Under the pieces are notes generated by a model. That model searched no databases and was not told the origin of the DNA. It saw only the letters and a program-made list of their open reading frames with translations. Positions 9,012 to 18,511 of a DNA stretch of 64,000 bases are shown piece by piece. Both the position numbers and the translations under genes were made by a program. Numbering within the stretch: the first letter of the stretch is position 1; each line of letters starts with the position of its first letter. This stretch comes from Vibrio brasiliensis LMG 20546 (GTDB taxonomy: Bacteria; Pseudomonadota; Gammaproteobacteria; Enterobacterales; Vibrionaceae): assembly GCF_000189255.1 (NCBI RefSeq), contig NZ_AEVS01000062.1:1-64000 (forward strand). Direction: 5' to 3'.

Positions 9012-9784
9012 ACCCCACCTAATATGTACTGACTGAGATACTTAAGAGTGTCGCTGACCAGAATCAGATAACGGCTTGGCACTCCTGATATGGAAATCAA
9101 CACGCTGAACAGGCCAAGCAGCATGGTCATCGGAAAGCCAAGTGCATAGACATTAAGTGATGGCGCAGCCCGGTTCATCACACCAAAGCTGATATTGGCT
9201 AACAGCATTGAAACGATAGCGGGTAGTGCAAGGGCGAGTGCTGAAGCGAACATCCAGCTAAACAGATTGACCACACCTTGAAATGAAGCGAATGAAAGCC
9301 CGGAGCCTACAGGCCATACTCTGAAGCTCTGAATCAGGATGTCGAGAATGACCAGATGTCCTTCAAGTGACAGAAACAGAAGAGTGCTGAAAATCAGAAA
9401 AATGCGGCCGAGGATAGCGACCGACATGCCGTTGACCGGATCGTTCATCATCGCCATACCCAGACCCATCTGCATCGAAATGATTTGGCCCAGGGTAGTA
9501 AAAATGGCGAACAACATGTGGAGAATCAGGCCGAAAAACAGACCCCATATTGCTTGCTCAAAAGCGAGAAATAGCGAGGTGAGTGAAAACAGATCAACCG
9601 CAGGCATCGCAGGCATTAACGGCGCGGCAACCACAACGATAGACAGTGCCAGTAAGCTACGAACCCAGACAGGGATCAGTGAGTCGCCAAAAAATGGCAT
9701 CGAGATAAATACCGCGCCAACACGGAAAAAAGGCCACCATAGCTGTCCAAGTAAACGGGACAGATCGGCAAAGGTGATATCCAT
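9008..9784 (-). CDS. fliR: Lateral flagellar export protein FliR
   Basis: 258 residues, almost entirely hydrophobic, with about six membrane segments and the FliR-typical central stretch GLGMAMMNDPVNGMSV. FliR forms the export-gate core with FliP and FliQ. The start ATG shares one base with the fliQ stop (TAATG), and the 3' end overlaps flhB by four bases, so the export genes are tightly coupled. Confidence 0.94.
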   Translation of the reverse strand: MDITFADLSRLLGQLWWPFFRVGAVFISMPFFGDSLIPVWVRSLLALSIVVVAAPLMPAMPAVDLFSLTSLFLAFEQAIWGLFFGLILHMLFAIFTTLGQIISMQMGLGMAMMNDPVNGMSVAILGRIFLIFSTLLFLSLEGHLVILDILIQSFRVWPVGSGLSFASFQGVVNLFSWMFASALALALPAIVSMLLANISFGVMNRAAPSLNVYALGFPMTMLLGLFSVLISISGVPSRYLILVSDTLKYLSQYILGGV

Positions 9785-10053
9785 TAGCCGATCATTCCGG
9801 GAATGTTATGGAACAGATAATCAAATAATTCCATGATTTTTCTCAGCATCCAGTGACCGGCAAAAATAACCATTAATAGGGTTACGAGCAGGCGTGGTAA
9901 GAAGCTCAGTGTCTGTTCATTGATTTGGGTCGCGGCCTGAAAAATGGCGATGCCAAGGCCGACAATCAGTCCGGGCACGACTAATACCGCCACCATAGTG
10001 ATGATTAACCAAACGGCATTAGAGAACAGCGAAACGGTCATCTCAGGTGTCAT
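9784..10053 (-). CDS. fliQ: Lateral flagellar export protein FliQ
   Basis: 89 residues with two membrane segments, the usual FliQ size and layout, and the family signature PGLIVGLGIAIFQAATQINE. I chose the ATG at 10053 (MTPEMTVSLF), which has an AGGAGAG site upstream; the longer frame to 10107 would run into fliP. Four copies of FliQ pack around the FliP/FliR core. Confidence 0.93.
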   Translation of the reverse strand: MTPEMTVSLFSNAVWLIITMVAVLVVPGLIVGLGIAIFQAATQINEQTLSFLPRLLVTLLMVIFAGHWMLRKIMELFDYLFHNIPGMIG

Positions 10054-10064
10054 AGTCTCTCCTG

Positions 10065-10823
10065 TTAGCCGAAGCTTGCCGATAGAGTGCCAACGGTCAT
10101 TGCCCAACCATCAACCAGTACAAATACCACCAGTTTGAATGGCAGAGATATGATCAATGGAGACAGCATCATCATACCCATGGCCATCAAGACACTGGCT
10201 ACAACTAAATCTATGATTAAGAAAGGGATAAACAGCATGAAACCGATTTGGAAGGCGGTTTTAAGTTCACTGATCACAAAGGCAGGCAATACCACCGCGA
10301 AAGAGATATCTTCGACACTCGTATCGAGAGGTTCGTTGGCAATACGCAACATTTGCTCTAATGACGTTTGCTGCGTTTGAGCCAACATGAAGTTACGCAC
10401 TGGCTTTTCTGCAACAGAGAAAGCCTGCATTAAGGTGATCTCACCATTGTCGTATGGCTGGAACGCGTTGTGATATATGTCAGTCCAGACGGGGCGCATA
10501 ATCAGCAGAGACAAGGCGAGAGCAATACCGACTAACACTCGGTTAGGTGGGCTCTGCTGTAGACCCAACGCTTGTCGTAGGATCGCCAGGACCACAATAA
10601 TTCGGGTAAAGCTTGTCGCCATGAGGATAAAAGCTGGAAGAAAGCTTAATGCGGTCATCAGCAGCAGGATTTGTAGCTTGACGCTGTACTCCTGCTCTGA
10701 GGCTCCGTCGCTGACCGACAAAATCGTCAAGCCACTCTCACTGGCGAATGAAGGGAAGGATAGCAGTAGAACAGAAGCGGTGAATAACACCAACCAACCG
10801 CGAACAGAACCTAGCTTTGCCAT
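10065..10823 (-). CDS. fliP: Lateral flagellar export protein FliP
   Basis: 252 residues with an N-terminal signal peptide (MAKLGSVRGWLVLFTASVLL), then the FliP family core including SFTRIIVVLAILRQALG and a C-terminal pair of membrane segments. FliP forms the pentameric export channel. The start at 10823 (MAKLGSV) gives a normal signal sequence; the longer frame to 10877 would overlap fliN. It lies directly after fliN with only 13 bases between, so fliO, usual between fliN and fliP, is absent. Confidence 0.93.
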   Translation of the reverse strand: MAKLGSVRGWLVLFTASVLLLSFPSFASESGLTILSVSDGASEQEYSVKLQILLLMTALSFLPAFILMATSFTRIIVVLAILRQALGLQQSPPNRVLVGIALALSLLIMRPVWTDIYHNAFQPYDNGEITLMQAFSVAEKPVRNFMLAQTQQTSLEQMLRIANEPLDTSVEDISFAVVLPAFVISELKTAFQIGFMLFIPFLIIDLVVASVLMAMGMMMLSPLIISLPFKLVVFVLVDGWAMTVGTLSASFG

Positions 10824-10836
10824 AGTAAAGTCAGCC

Positions 10837-11205
10837 TTACTGGACAGCAGTCTTAAGCGCTGAATCGACAACATCAATCAAGCGTAAACCGTACTTTTCG
10901 TTGACCACTACCACTTCGGCATGACCCATCAGAGAGCCGTTAACTTTGACATCAAGCGGCTCACCGTTGAGTTTATCAAGCTCAATCACACTCCCTTCAC
11001 CAGCTTTCATTAGATCACCAAGTGGAATGTCTTTACTGGCGACTTCAAGCGTGACTGTGACAGGAATGTTTTTAAAGAAACTGAGGTCACGTTCGGGCAT
11101 CGCAACTGAATTTTCAAGCAGGTCAGAATGAGTCCCTTCTAGCTCGAAGTCGTCGAAATTCAGGTCTTCACCGTTGAAAGTGGTGGTATCTACAGACTCA
11201 CTCAT
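10837..11205 (-). CDS. fliN: Lateral flagellar switch protein FliN
   Basis: 122 residues. The N-terminal half is acidic and variable, and the C-terminal half is the SpoA/surface-presentation domain (about 45-115) with LEVASKDIPLGDLMKAGEGS and the ending YGLRLIDVV. FliN forms the lower C-ring with FliM. The ATG overlaps the fliM stop by four bases (ATGA). Confidence 0.93.
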   Translation of the reverse strand: MSESVDTTTFNGEDLNFDDFELEGTHSDLLENSVAMPERDLSFFKNIPVTVTLEVASKDIPLGDLMKAGEGSVIELDKLNGEPLDVKVNGSLMGHAEVVVVNEKYGLRLIDVVDSALKTAVQ

Positions 11206-12002
11206 GACAGAGGTTCCTTATCGTGATTAATAATTAAAACAAGTTGTCCCTCTTTCTCGGCAACACTGCCATTAAACAGGTGCTGGTCGCCTATGCTGAC
11301 AGGGACAGTAGATAAAAGCTCGATCGGCAAAATGTCATTAGCCTGAAGGGAGAGCAGGTCGCTCAATGGCATGCGTTTTTGGCTGAGCAGGACATTTAGT
11401 TTGACCGGAGTTGCAGCCAAGGATTGGCAAAACGAATCGTAGAGAGATTCATTGGGCTGCAGGTCGAGTTGTTCGGTCAATGTATTAACCAATTGCTCGT
11501 CAAGTTTGATGTGAAGACTGCCACAATGGTCGTCCAGTTGAATGTCGATCTTGACGTACAGGCCAGTGCCAAAGGCCAACTCGAACTCACCGTTTGCCCA
11601 CATTTCTTGTGGTGCTAACCATTGGGTGACCTGTTGACCGATTCGGTCTTGCAGACGCAGATCGCTATTACTCAGATTCTGCTCAGCTCTGTCGATGCTT
11701 GCGCCATAGAAACAGTCGGCTAACTTGATCAGAGTCGCTTTGTCACAATGAACAAACACCTTGCCGCCAGCGTTGTGTTGAAAGGTGCTGGTGGCGTTCT
11801 TTTCCATCTCGTTATTGGAGAAAGAGTGGAGTGAAACGGCGTTAACACTCGTTTCGATTCGGCAGCTCTTTAACCAGCTTTGAAGTTGGAAAGTGAGGTT
11901 ATTACATGAAGAAGAAATCAAGCTTTCTAACTTGTCTCGAATGACATGTATCGGTTTACCCAAAGACTCTACATTGAGTGGTTGGTAATTTGGAATAGAC
12001 AT
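11202..12002 (-). CDS. fliM: Lateral flagellar switch protein FliM
   Basis: About 266 residues from MSIPNYQPLN. The C-terminal SpoA domain (about 190-262) is clear, containing LSDLLSLQANDILPIELLSTVPVSI in outline. The middle domain is weakly conserved. It is shorter than polar FliM (about 340-350 residues), as expected for a lateral copy. The N-terminal CheY-P-binding motif (LSQxEIDxLL) is not visible, which fits lateral motors that turn in one direction. Two in-frame upstream ATGs (12020, 12035) are possible starts; none has an ideal ribosome site. First gene of the fliM-flhA operon. Confidence 0.82.
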   Translation of the reverse strand: MSIPNYQPLNVESLGKPIHVIRDKLESLISSSCNNLTFQLQSWLKSCRIETSVNAVSLHSFSNNEMEKNATSTFQHNAGGKVFVHCDKATLIKLADCFYGASIDRAEQNLSNSDLRLQDRIGQQVTQWLAPQEMWANGEFELAFGTGLYVKIDIQLDDHCGSLHIKLDEQLVNTLTEQLDLQPNESLYDSFCQSLAATPVKLNVLLSQKRMPLSDLLSLQANDILPIELLSTVPVSIGDQHLFNGSVAEKEGQLVLIINHDKEPLS

Positions 12003-12413
12003 TTTATCTCTGGCTTCCATTTTATATTTAACCATTCCTTGACAATTGAGGGGGTTATTTCTTACTTCGAACGGCGCCAGTCTACATAGAATTATTAAAT
12101 ATATTTAAGCCAATATATAAATTTTGTGATTTTACTCCATATGTTGATTTAACGGTTGCTTTAGAGCTTCTAATCAAAAATGAAAAAGGTTAGTTTCATT
12201 GCATATTCAGTCTGGTGAATGTATCTGCTCACCATTGATTTATTGTTGCATATGTCAATCTATCTGGTTGTTTTTAATGCGCTAAAATTGAAATTTCTAG
12301 CTGTTGGAGATGGTTTGGAAGTGGGCTGACAATCAGTTGCAAGGCTGATTACATAACTATTAACAATAATTTAAAAATTTATAATATTTAATTTTGATAA
12401 TTTTTGGGAACTG
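12003..12413. other. fliM/motY divergent promoter region
   Basis: About 410 AT-rich bases separate the two divergent lateral operons and must hold both promoters. I looked for -24/-12 elements with the strict 10-base spacing and found none convincing: several GG...GC pairs have 11 or 13 bases between them. No coding frame is supported. Confidence 0.6.
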
Positions 12414-13328
12414 ATGATTAATTGTTCGAAATTGCATCTGCTATTTCTGTTGTTTTATTCGCCGCTTTTGATTGCTAAAAATATTGTCACATTACCTATG
12501 GATGAGGTCGATTGGCTATATAAAGGTAATAATCTAAAGTGTGAATTAAAATATATAGCTGAAAGAGAGGGGAAGTTTTATTTCCGCTCCGAACAGAAAC
12601 AACATGCTTATTTAAATATAGAACTGGTGAGTTCAGATAAAGAGCTGACTGACCGTGAGCTCTATGGTTATCCAGCACCCTGGCAGGATGACGTACCGCC
12701 ATTACTCATTAGTACCGTTTCTTCACAGACTGGTAAGCAAGTCATATTCGCCCAGAATATCTCTGACCTTCTTCGCTATATCGAGCGCGGTGGTTGGGTT
12801 GGATATTCCGTAGGCGGAAACACAGCTTCCGCCTCACATACTTACCTTGTTCCAACGGTAAGAATTCATCAACCTCTACGCGATTTTGTTAATTGCCAGA
12901 AGTCGCTTCCGTTGATGTCTTATTCGCAAGCAAAAGATATATCGCTGCAATTTAATATTGGCCAGAAGAGTTTGAGTAGCGAGCAGTTAACGACTTTGGC
13001 TGCGTTGAACAGTTATCTACAGGCTGACCCGAGTGTCAGCAAAATTCTGGTTGACGGCCATACCGATAGTTCCGGTGCCAGAGCAAGCAACCTTGCCCTG
13101 TCCCGAGTACGTGCAGAATTAGTCAGTAAACAACTTCATCACCTTGGTGTCAGCCAAAGCATGATTGAAGTCCGTGCCCATGGCTCGCGCTATCCGATTG
13201 CAACTAACACTACCACTGCTGGTAAGGCTAAGAACCGCCGGGTAACACTACGATTGGTTCGCAGTAATGAAACGGTGATTCCAGTGTCAACAAATGAAAA
13301 TAACAACGTCGCTAAGGTTCAATCATGA
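12414..13328 (+). CDS. motY: Lateral motor T-ring protein MotY
   Basis: 304 residues. It has an N-terminal signal peptide (KLHLLFLLFYSPLLIA), a MotY-type N-terminal domain (about 20-155) and a C-terminal OmpA-like peptidoglycan-binding domain (about 175-285) with LVDGHTDSSGARASNLALSR and the closing KNRRVTLRL. MotY anchors stators to the wall around the rod. In V. parahaemolyticus the lateral motY is next to lafK, as here, and the ATGA overlap with lafK (13325-13328) shows coupling. Confidence 0.9.
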   Translation: MINCSKLHLLFLLFYSPLLIAKNIVTLPMDEVDWLYKGNNLKCELKYIAEREGKFYFRSEQKQHAYLNIELVSSDKELTDRELYGYPAPWQDDVPPLLISTVSSQTGKQVIFAQNISDLLRYIERGGWVGYSVGGNTASASHTYLVPTVRIHQPLRDFVNCQKSLPLMSYSQAKDISLQFNIGQKSLSSEQLTTLAALNSYLQADPSVSKILVDGHTDSSGARASNLALSRVRAELVSKQLHHLGVSQSMIEVRAHGSRYPIATNTTTAGKAKNRRVTLRLVRSNETVIPVSTNENNNVAKVQS

Positions 13329-14656
13329 CAGAAACAAATATCTTGTTGGTTGAGCCAAAAGATGAATTAGCTCAACCCGTTATCCGAGTACTTGAAGAGT
13401 CTGGTTATCAGATCACCCATTCTCGTACCGGACGTAGTGCCTTGCTTGAGCAGGCCGCTGATATCACATTGGTTAGTTCAAATCTGCCAGATATGTGCGT
13501 ACGTGAATTTGTTGATTGTCATCAGAAGAAGCCTGGAGATGGTGTAGCGATTGCGATTGTCGAACAAGAGCAAGGTATCTTAGCCGCTGAAACCATGAAA
13601 GCGGGGGCTACCGATTACCTATTGCGTCCATTCGAAAAAAGCCAGTTGGTTAATCTGCTCAGTCGTGTAGAAGCGATTGGTAAGCCAATGACCAATATTG
13701 TGGCGGAATCGTGGCGCAGTAAGCAGGTGCTCCAACTTGCTCATCGCGCGGCTTGTACTAATGCTAGCGTTTTGATCACCGGAGAGTCGGGGACAGGTAA
13801 AGAGGTATTAGCTCGCTATGTTCATCAGCAGTCTGAACGGGTGGATGGGCCTTTCGTTGCGGTCAACTGTGCAGCGATTCCTGAGTCTATGCTCGAAGCT
13901 GTGCTGTTTGGTCACGTTAAAGGAGCATTTACTGGGGCAACTAATTCGCAAAGCGGTAAGTTTGAAGAGGCAAATGGTGGAACCATTTTGCTCGATGAAA
14001 TTGGTGAAATGTCCCCGGCAGTACAAGCCAAACTACTGCGTGTTCTGCAAGAGAGAGAAGTAGAACGAGTAGGCAGTCACAAACCAATTCAGCTCGATAT
14101 TCGTGTTGTCGCGGCGACGAACAAGGATCTGCGAGAAGAGGTTAAGCAGGGTACATTTCGTGAAGATCTCTACTATCGCCTCGATGTACTGCCTCTTCAT
14201 TGGCCACCATTACGCGAACGTCAGGAAGATATTCTGCCTATCAGCCAATTCTTTATTAATAAGTATCACGAGGGTGGTCAGTGTCATTTGTCTCAGGATG
14301 CAATGGCAGCTCTTAGCCAATATCACTGGCCGGGAAATATTCGTGAGTTGGAAAACGTTATCCAGAGAGCACTAGTGATGCGTCATGGTGACTACATTAC
14401 TGCTCAGGATCTGATGCTACCAACCGAGCTACTCAAGCCCGTCGTTGAGCCTCAGCCATCAACCAATATGGGTCACGTTGAAGCGAAAAAACAAGCAGAG
14501 TACCAATACATTCTCGACAAGTTACGTCAGTTCGGCGGCAATCGAACCAAGACTGCTAATGCCCTTGGCGTGACTACCCGAGCATTGCGCTACAAGCTAG
14601 CAGCAATGCGCGAACAAGGTATCGATCTACAGTCAGTACTTGGCTCAGCAGCATAA
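13325..14656 (+). CDS. lafK: Lateral flagellar sigma54 activator LafK
   Basis: 443 residues. A receiver-like domain (about 1-120), an AAA+ sigma54 activation domain (about 130-360) with Walker [15 protein letters not shown] loop and Walker [13 protein letters not shown], and a C-terminal Fis-type helix-turn-helix ([20 protein letters not shown]). The receiver appears unable to be phosphorylated: the acceptor Asp position is Ser (S51 in LVSSNLPDM) and the conserved Lys-Pro is Arg-Pro (LLRPF). It is the master regulator of lateral flagella, working with RpoN. It overlaps motY and the frame of fliE. Confidence 0.93.
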   Translation: MTETNILLVEPKDELAQPVIRVLEESGYQITHSRTGRSALLEQAADITLVSSNLPDMCVREFVDCHQKKPGDGVAIAIVEQEQGILAAETMKAGATDYLLRPFEKSQLVNLLSRVEAIGKPMTNIVAESWRSKQVLQLAHRAACTNASVLITGESGTGKEVLARYVHQQSERVDGPFVAVNCAAIPESMLEAVLFGHVKGAFTGATNSQSGKFEEANGGTILLDEIGEMSPAVQAKLLRVLQEREVERVGSHKPIQLDIRVVAATNKDLREEVKQGTFREDLYYRLDVLPLHWPPLRERQEDILPISQFFINKYHEGGQCHLSQDAMAALSQYHWPGNIRELENVIQRALVMRHGDYITAQDLMLPTELLKPVVEPQPSTNMGHVEAKKQAEYQYILDKLRQFGGNRTKTANALGVTTRALRYKLAAMREQGIDLQSVLGSAA

Positions 14657-14669
14657 AGGAGGATTCGTC

Positions 14670-15026
14670 ATGGCAAGTCAAACTCAAAACAGTGCGATCA
14701 CAGCGGAGCAGCTGATGCTATCCAAAATGGATGTGATGCGTACACATGTTCAACCGGATTTTGTTGTATCAGCCAATCCGTTAGATGTGCAGAAAGTGAA
14801 TTCACCGATGTCATTCTCGACGGCAATGACTAGTGTGCTCGATAGCGTTAATCAACATCAGTCGTTGGCCAGTCAGAAAATGACTGCCGTAGAAACAGGT
14901 CAAAGTGATGATTTGGTTGGGGCAATGATTGCGAGTCAGAAAGCAAGCTTGTCGTTCAATGCGTTAATGCAGGTTCGCAACAAGGTTGTGACCTCATTTG
15001 AAGATATAATGAAGATGCCGGTGTAA
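14670..15026 (+). CDS. fliE: Lateral MS-ring/rod junction protein FliE
   Basis: 118 residues. The C-terminal part has the FliE family pattern ending LSFNALMQVRNKVVTSFEDIMKMPV. FliE links the MS ring to the proximal rod. I start it at the ATG at 14670 (MASQTQNS) because an AAAGGAGG site precedes it by 7-8 bases. It begins 13 bases after the lafK stop and ends 3 bases before fliF. Confidence 0.9.
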   Translation: MASQTQNSAITAEQLMLSKMDVMRTHVQPDFVVSANPLDVQKVNSPMSFSTAMTSVLDSVNQHQSLASQKMTAVETGQSDDLVGAMIASQKASLSFNALMQVRNKVVTSFEDIMKMPV

Positions 15027-15029
15027 CCC

Positions 15030-16778
15030 ATGTCAGAGATAACAACTCAAGTCGCTGGTGGTCCGTCTTATGATGCTGGGATTACTGAGCCTTCAACCAA
15101 TAACGCAATGCATCAGTTTAGCGCTAAGGTTAAACAACTATGGTCCAACAGCCAGCGTAACCTGGTCCTGTCAGCGGTACTGGCTGCGATTGTTGCCGCT
15201 ATTATCGTCGTCGCTTTATGGAGCTCGACACAAAGCTTCCGCCCTCTTTATAGTCAGCAAGAACGTTTTGATACTGGTGAGATTGTTTCGGTACTGGAAT
15301 CAGAAGGGATCAATTATCGCCTGCAGGAGAAAAATGGTCAGGTACTGGTTGCTGAGGGCGAAGTGGCGCGTATTCGTATGCTTTTAGCCGCCAAAGGGGT
15401 TAAAGCCAAACTGCCAACCGGTCTTGACTCATTGCAGGAAGACAGTTCGCTAGGTACCAGTCAGTTCATGGAAACCGCTCGTTACCGCCATGGTCTGGAA
15501 GGGGAGCTGGTTCGAACGATTATCTCACTTAATGCGGTATCCAATGCCCGCGTCCATTTAGCGATTCCACGCCAGACCTTATTTGTACGCCAGAATAGCG
15601 AAGCACCTTCTGCGTCAGTAATGCTAGAGCTTAAGCCCGGCGAAGAGCTCAAACCACCTCAGGTAGAAGCCATTATTAACCTATTGGTTGGCAGCGTTAC
15701 AGGTATGAAGCCTGAACAAGTTTCGGTAATTGACCAGTATGGCCGCTTACTAAGTGCTGATGTTGCATCGGCTGAGGCAGGTAAGGTTAACGCTAAGTAT
15801 CTTGATTACCAGAAGAGTGTCGAGAAACAGATAATTCAGCGTGCCGCAGATATGCTGACACCGATTGTTGGCCCAAGTAACTTCCGTGTTCAGGTCGCGG
15901 CTGATATGAACTTCAGTCAAGTGGAAGAAACTCAGGAAATTCTTGATAACACTCCAATTGTTCGTAATGAACACACCATCACCAATAACTCAATTGATCA
16001 GATCGCACTTGGCGTTCCGGGCACTTTAAGTAATCAACCTCCTGTAACAGGTGAAGTACCTACTCAGGACAGTCAGAACACCAATGCCCGTTCGGAGATC
16101 AACCGTCAGTACGCCGTGGGCAGCAGTGTGCGCCGAACTCAATATCAACAGGGTCAGATTGAAAAGCTCAGTGTTTCCGTGCTGCTTAACGAAGCTGCGG
16201 CTCCGAACGGAACAGCCTGGACTGAAGATGAGAAAAGCCAGATCTCGACCATGATAACAGACGCTGTCGGTATTGCCGATCAGCGCGGCGACAGCTTCAG
16301 TATTATGAGCTTCAACTTTACACCGTTAGCCATAGAAGCGCCGCCAAGTATTCCATGGTGGCAAGATCCGACGGTACAGCAGCCAATGCGCTACGTGATT
16401 GGTGGCATGCTGGGTATGGCAATGATTTTCTTTGTCCTTCGTCCATTAATTATGCATTTGACCGGAGCAGATACGCGTTCTCAAGAGCTGGAGTTTGCCG
16501 ATCCGCAGGATGAGCCTGTTTATGACAACCTACAGACCCGCGAAGAGCGAGAAAGGGAAGAGGATCTCAACCGTAAACTTTCAGAAAAAGGGATTGCGGC
16601 TTCCTCGGGTCTTAATGTTGGCAACGATATGCTTCCGCCTCCGGGATCACCGTTGGAAATTCAGTTGAAACACTTACAACTTATTGCGAACGAAGAGCCT
16701 GAGCGCGTCGCTGAAGTACTAAAACAATGGGTAAATGTGAATGAACACAGCAGAGTCAAAGCAGAAAGCAACGCTTAG
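15030..16778 (+). CDS. fliF: Lateral flagellar MS-ring protein FliF
   Basis: 582 residues. One membrane segment near residue 45-65, the YscJ/FliF domain (about 70-245) with SQFMETARYRHGLEGEL, the FliF C-terminal domain, then a second membrane segment near 455-475 and an acidic cytosolic tail that binds FliG. It forms the MS ring, the foundation of the basal body. The last 38 bases overlap the start of fliG. No good ribosome site precedes its ATG, so it is probably coupled to fliE. Confidence 0.94.
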   Translation: MSEITTQVAGGPSYDAGITEPSTNNAMHQFSAKVKQLWSNSQRNLVLSAVLAAIVAAIIVVALWSSTQSFRPLYSQQERFDTGEIVSVLESEGINYRLQEKNGQVLVAEGEVARIRMLLAAKGVKAKLPTGLDSLQEDSSLGTSQFMETARYRHGLEGELVRTIISLNAVSNARVHLAIPRQTLFVRQNSEAPSASVMLELKPGEELKPPQVEAIINLLVGSVTGMKPEQVSVIDQYGRLLSADVASAEAGKVNAKYLDYQKSVEKQIIQRAADMLTPIVGPSNFRVQVAADMNFSQVEETQEILDNTPIVRNEHTITNNSIDQIALGVPGTLSNQPPVTGEVPTQDSQNTNARSEINRQYAVGSSVRRTQYQQGQIEKLSVSVLLNEAAAPNGTAWTEDEKSQISTMITDAVGIADQRGDSFSIMSFNFTPLAIEAPPSIPWWQDPTVQQPMRYVIGGMLGMAMIFFVLRPLIMHLTGADTRSQELEFADPQDEPVYDNLQTREEREREEDLNRKLSEKGIAASSGLNVGNDMLPPPGSPLEIQLKHLQLIANEEPERVAEVLKQWVNVNEHSRVKAESNA

Positions 16779-17760
16779 TCACGTAGAACAGACCGCCTTG
16801 GTACTTCTGGGCATGGGTGAAGACGCAGCAGCCAAAGTGTTGCGTAACTTCAGTCGCGATGAGACCCAGCGTGTAACAAAAGCGATGGCTAAGCTTAACG
16901 GCATCAAGAGTGACAGTGCCCACGGGGTGATTAAGAACTTTTTCGAAGATTTCCGTCAACACAGCGGTATTCGTGGGGCGTCAAAAGAGTATCTTTCGAA
17001 CACCTTACGTAAGGCGTTAGGTAACGATCTGGCTAAGGGGCTGCTGAATAACCTATATGGCGACGAAGTACGAAACAACATGCAACGCCTGCAGTGGGTT
17101 GATGCAGAAGTTCTGGCACGTTTTATCTCTAACGAGCACCCGCAAATGCAGGCGATCTTTCTCGCTTACCTGCCATCTGAAAGCTCTTCGGCAGTCTTAA
17201 AGCATCTGCCTGAGGATTATCATGATGAACTTTTGTATCGCATTGCCCGCTTACAGGATATCGACCATCAGGTTGCGGGCGATCTCAATGAGCTGATCGA
17301 ACGTTGCATTGAACATGTCTCCGCCAGTCAGAGCGCTCCGCTATCCGGAGTTAAACAGGTCGCGGATATTATCAACCGTTTTGAAGGCGATCGCGGTTCA
17401 CTCATGGAGATGCTCAAACTGCATGATGAGGACGTGGTGAGTGAGATTGAGCAGAACATGTTTGATTTCATGGTACTTGGCCGTCAGCGCGAAGAGACGA
17501 TGGATCGTCTGGTCCAGCAGGTGCCACTCGAACTGTGGGCATTAGCGTTGAAAGGTGCCGAAATTACCTTGCAACAAGCGATCAAACGATCAATGCCTCA
17601 GCGTATGGTTAAAGCGCTGGAAGACGATATGCAGGTGCGTGGTGCGGTGCCACTCAGCCGGGTTGAACGAGCCAGACTGGATATTATGCAGATTGTTCGT
17701 GAACTGGATGAGTCTGGCGAGATCGAGCTGATTCTATACGAAGAACCAACGGTGGAGTAG
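16741..17760 (+). CDS. fliG: Lateral flagellar switch protein FliG
   Basis: 339 residues, typical FliG length. The N, middle and C domains are all recognisable, with EHPQ (in FISNEHPQMQAIFLAYL) in the middle domain and the charged torque helix region near the end (RVERARLDIMQIVRELDESG). It transmits stator force to the C-ring. The start lies 38 bases inside fliF, a long overlap that implies translational coupling of ring partners. Confidence 0.94.
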   Translation: MNTAESKQKATLSHVEQTALVLLGMGEDAAAKVLRNFSRDETQRVTKAMAKLNGIKSDSAHGVIKNFFEDFRQHSGIRGASKEYLSNTLRKALGNDLAKGLLNNLYGDEVRNNMQRLQWVDAEVLARFISNEHPQMQAIFLAYLPSESSSAVLKHLPEDYHDELLYRIARLQDIDHQVAGDLNELIERCIEHVSASQSAPLSGVKQVADIINRFEGDRGSLMEMLKLHDEDVVSEIEQNMFDFMVLGRQREETMDRLVQQVPLELWALALKGAEITLQQAIKRSMPQRMVKALEDDMQVRGAVPLSRVERARLDIMQIVRELDESGEIELILYEEPTVE

Positions 17761-17764
17761 AGCT

Positions 17765-18511
17765 ATGTCGCTAGGTAAATCTCAGCTTCTTAACACGCCG
17801 AGCACCAACTACCGAGTGCATCGCTTCCCACCGCTCGCTCAACCTATGGTCAGCGATAACGAATTTGATGTTGATGATACCTGGCAGGATGCGCAGGTTG
17901 AGTTGCAACAAAAGCTTGAACAAGGTTTTCAGACTGGTTTAGAGCAAGGTCATGCTGAAGGCTTGAGTCAGGGCTTGGTTCAAGGTCAGCAGCAGGGATT
18001 AGCTGAAGGTCAGAAAGAGGGTTTTCAGCAAGGCTTTGTCACAGGGGAACAGTCGGGAAAACAGGCATTCCTTGAGGCGACCAAACCCGTTAACGAGCTC
18101 TATCAAACGCTGGCGAGATGGCAGCAGGAACGTGAGCAACAGCAACGCCATATCATTTGCGAACTGGTGCAGAAAGTGGCTCAACAGGTAATTCGCGCGG
18201 AATTAACTCTGATGCCGCAGCAGATTTTGTCGTTAGTCGATGAAACTCTGGATGCAATGCCGGGTAAAACCGAGCAGGTTACCGTCCATCTCAACCCACA
18301 AGATGTTGAACGCATCAGCCAGATCAACGCTGAACTGCCAAAAACATGGAGACTGGTTGCCAATCCTGAACTGCCTCCGGGTGGTTGTCATCTGGTGACC
18401 GAAGATGCTGAAGCGGATGCCAGTTGTGACTCGCGACTAGAGGCTTGTATGGATAACGTTAAGCAACATCTACTCGATGAGACGGTAACCAGTCAGGAAG
18501 AAGGTGAGTAA
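17765..18511 (+). CDS. fliH: Lateral flagellar export ATPase regulator FliH
   Basis: 248 residues. It carries the FliH hallmark, a run of GxxxG-type repeats rich in Gln and Glu (about residues 58-100, e.g. GLEQGHAEGLSQGLVQG), then the conserved C-terminal domain. FliH dimers bind FliI and tether it to the export gate and C-ring. Its TAA shares a base with the fliI ATG. Confidence 0.92.
   Translation: MSLGKSQLLNTPSTNYRVHRFPPLAQPMVSDNEFDVDDTWQDAQVELQQKLEQGFQTGLEQGHAEGLSQGLVQGQQQGLAEGQKEGFQQGFVTGEQSGKQAFLEATKPVNELYQTLARWQQEREQQQRHIICELVQKVAQQVIRAELTLMPQQILSLVDETLDAMPGKTEQVTVHLNPQDVERISQINAELPKTWRLVANPELPPGGCHLVTEDAEADASCDSRLEACMDNVKQHLLDETVTSQEEGE

Noticed and set aside
12186-12340. Several GG...GC pairs that resemble sigma54 promoters before motY
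   Set aside because: The gap between GG and GC is 11 or 13 bases, while RpoN needs 10.
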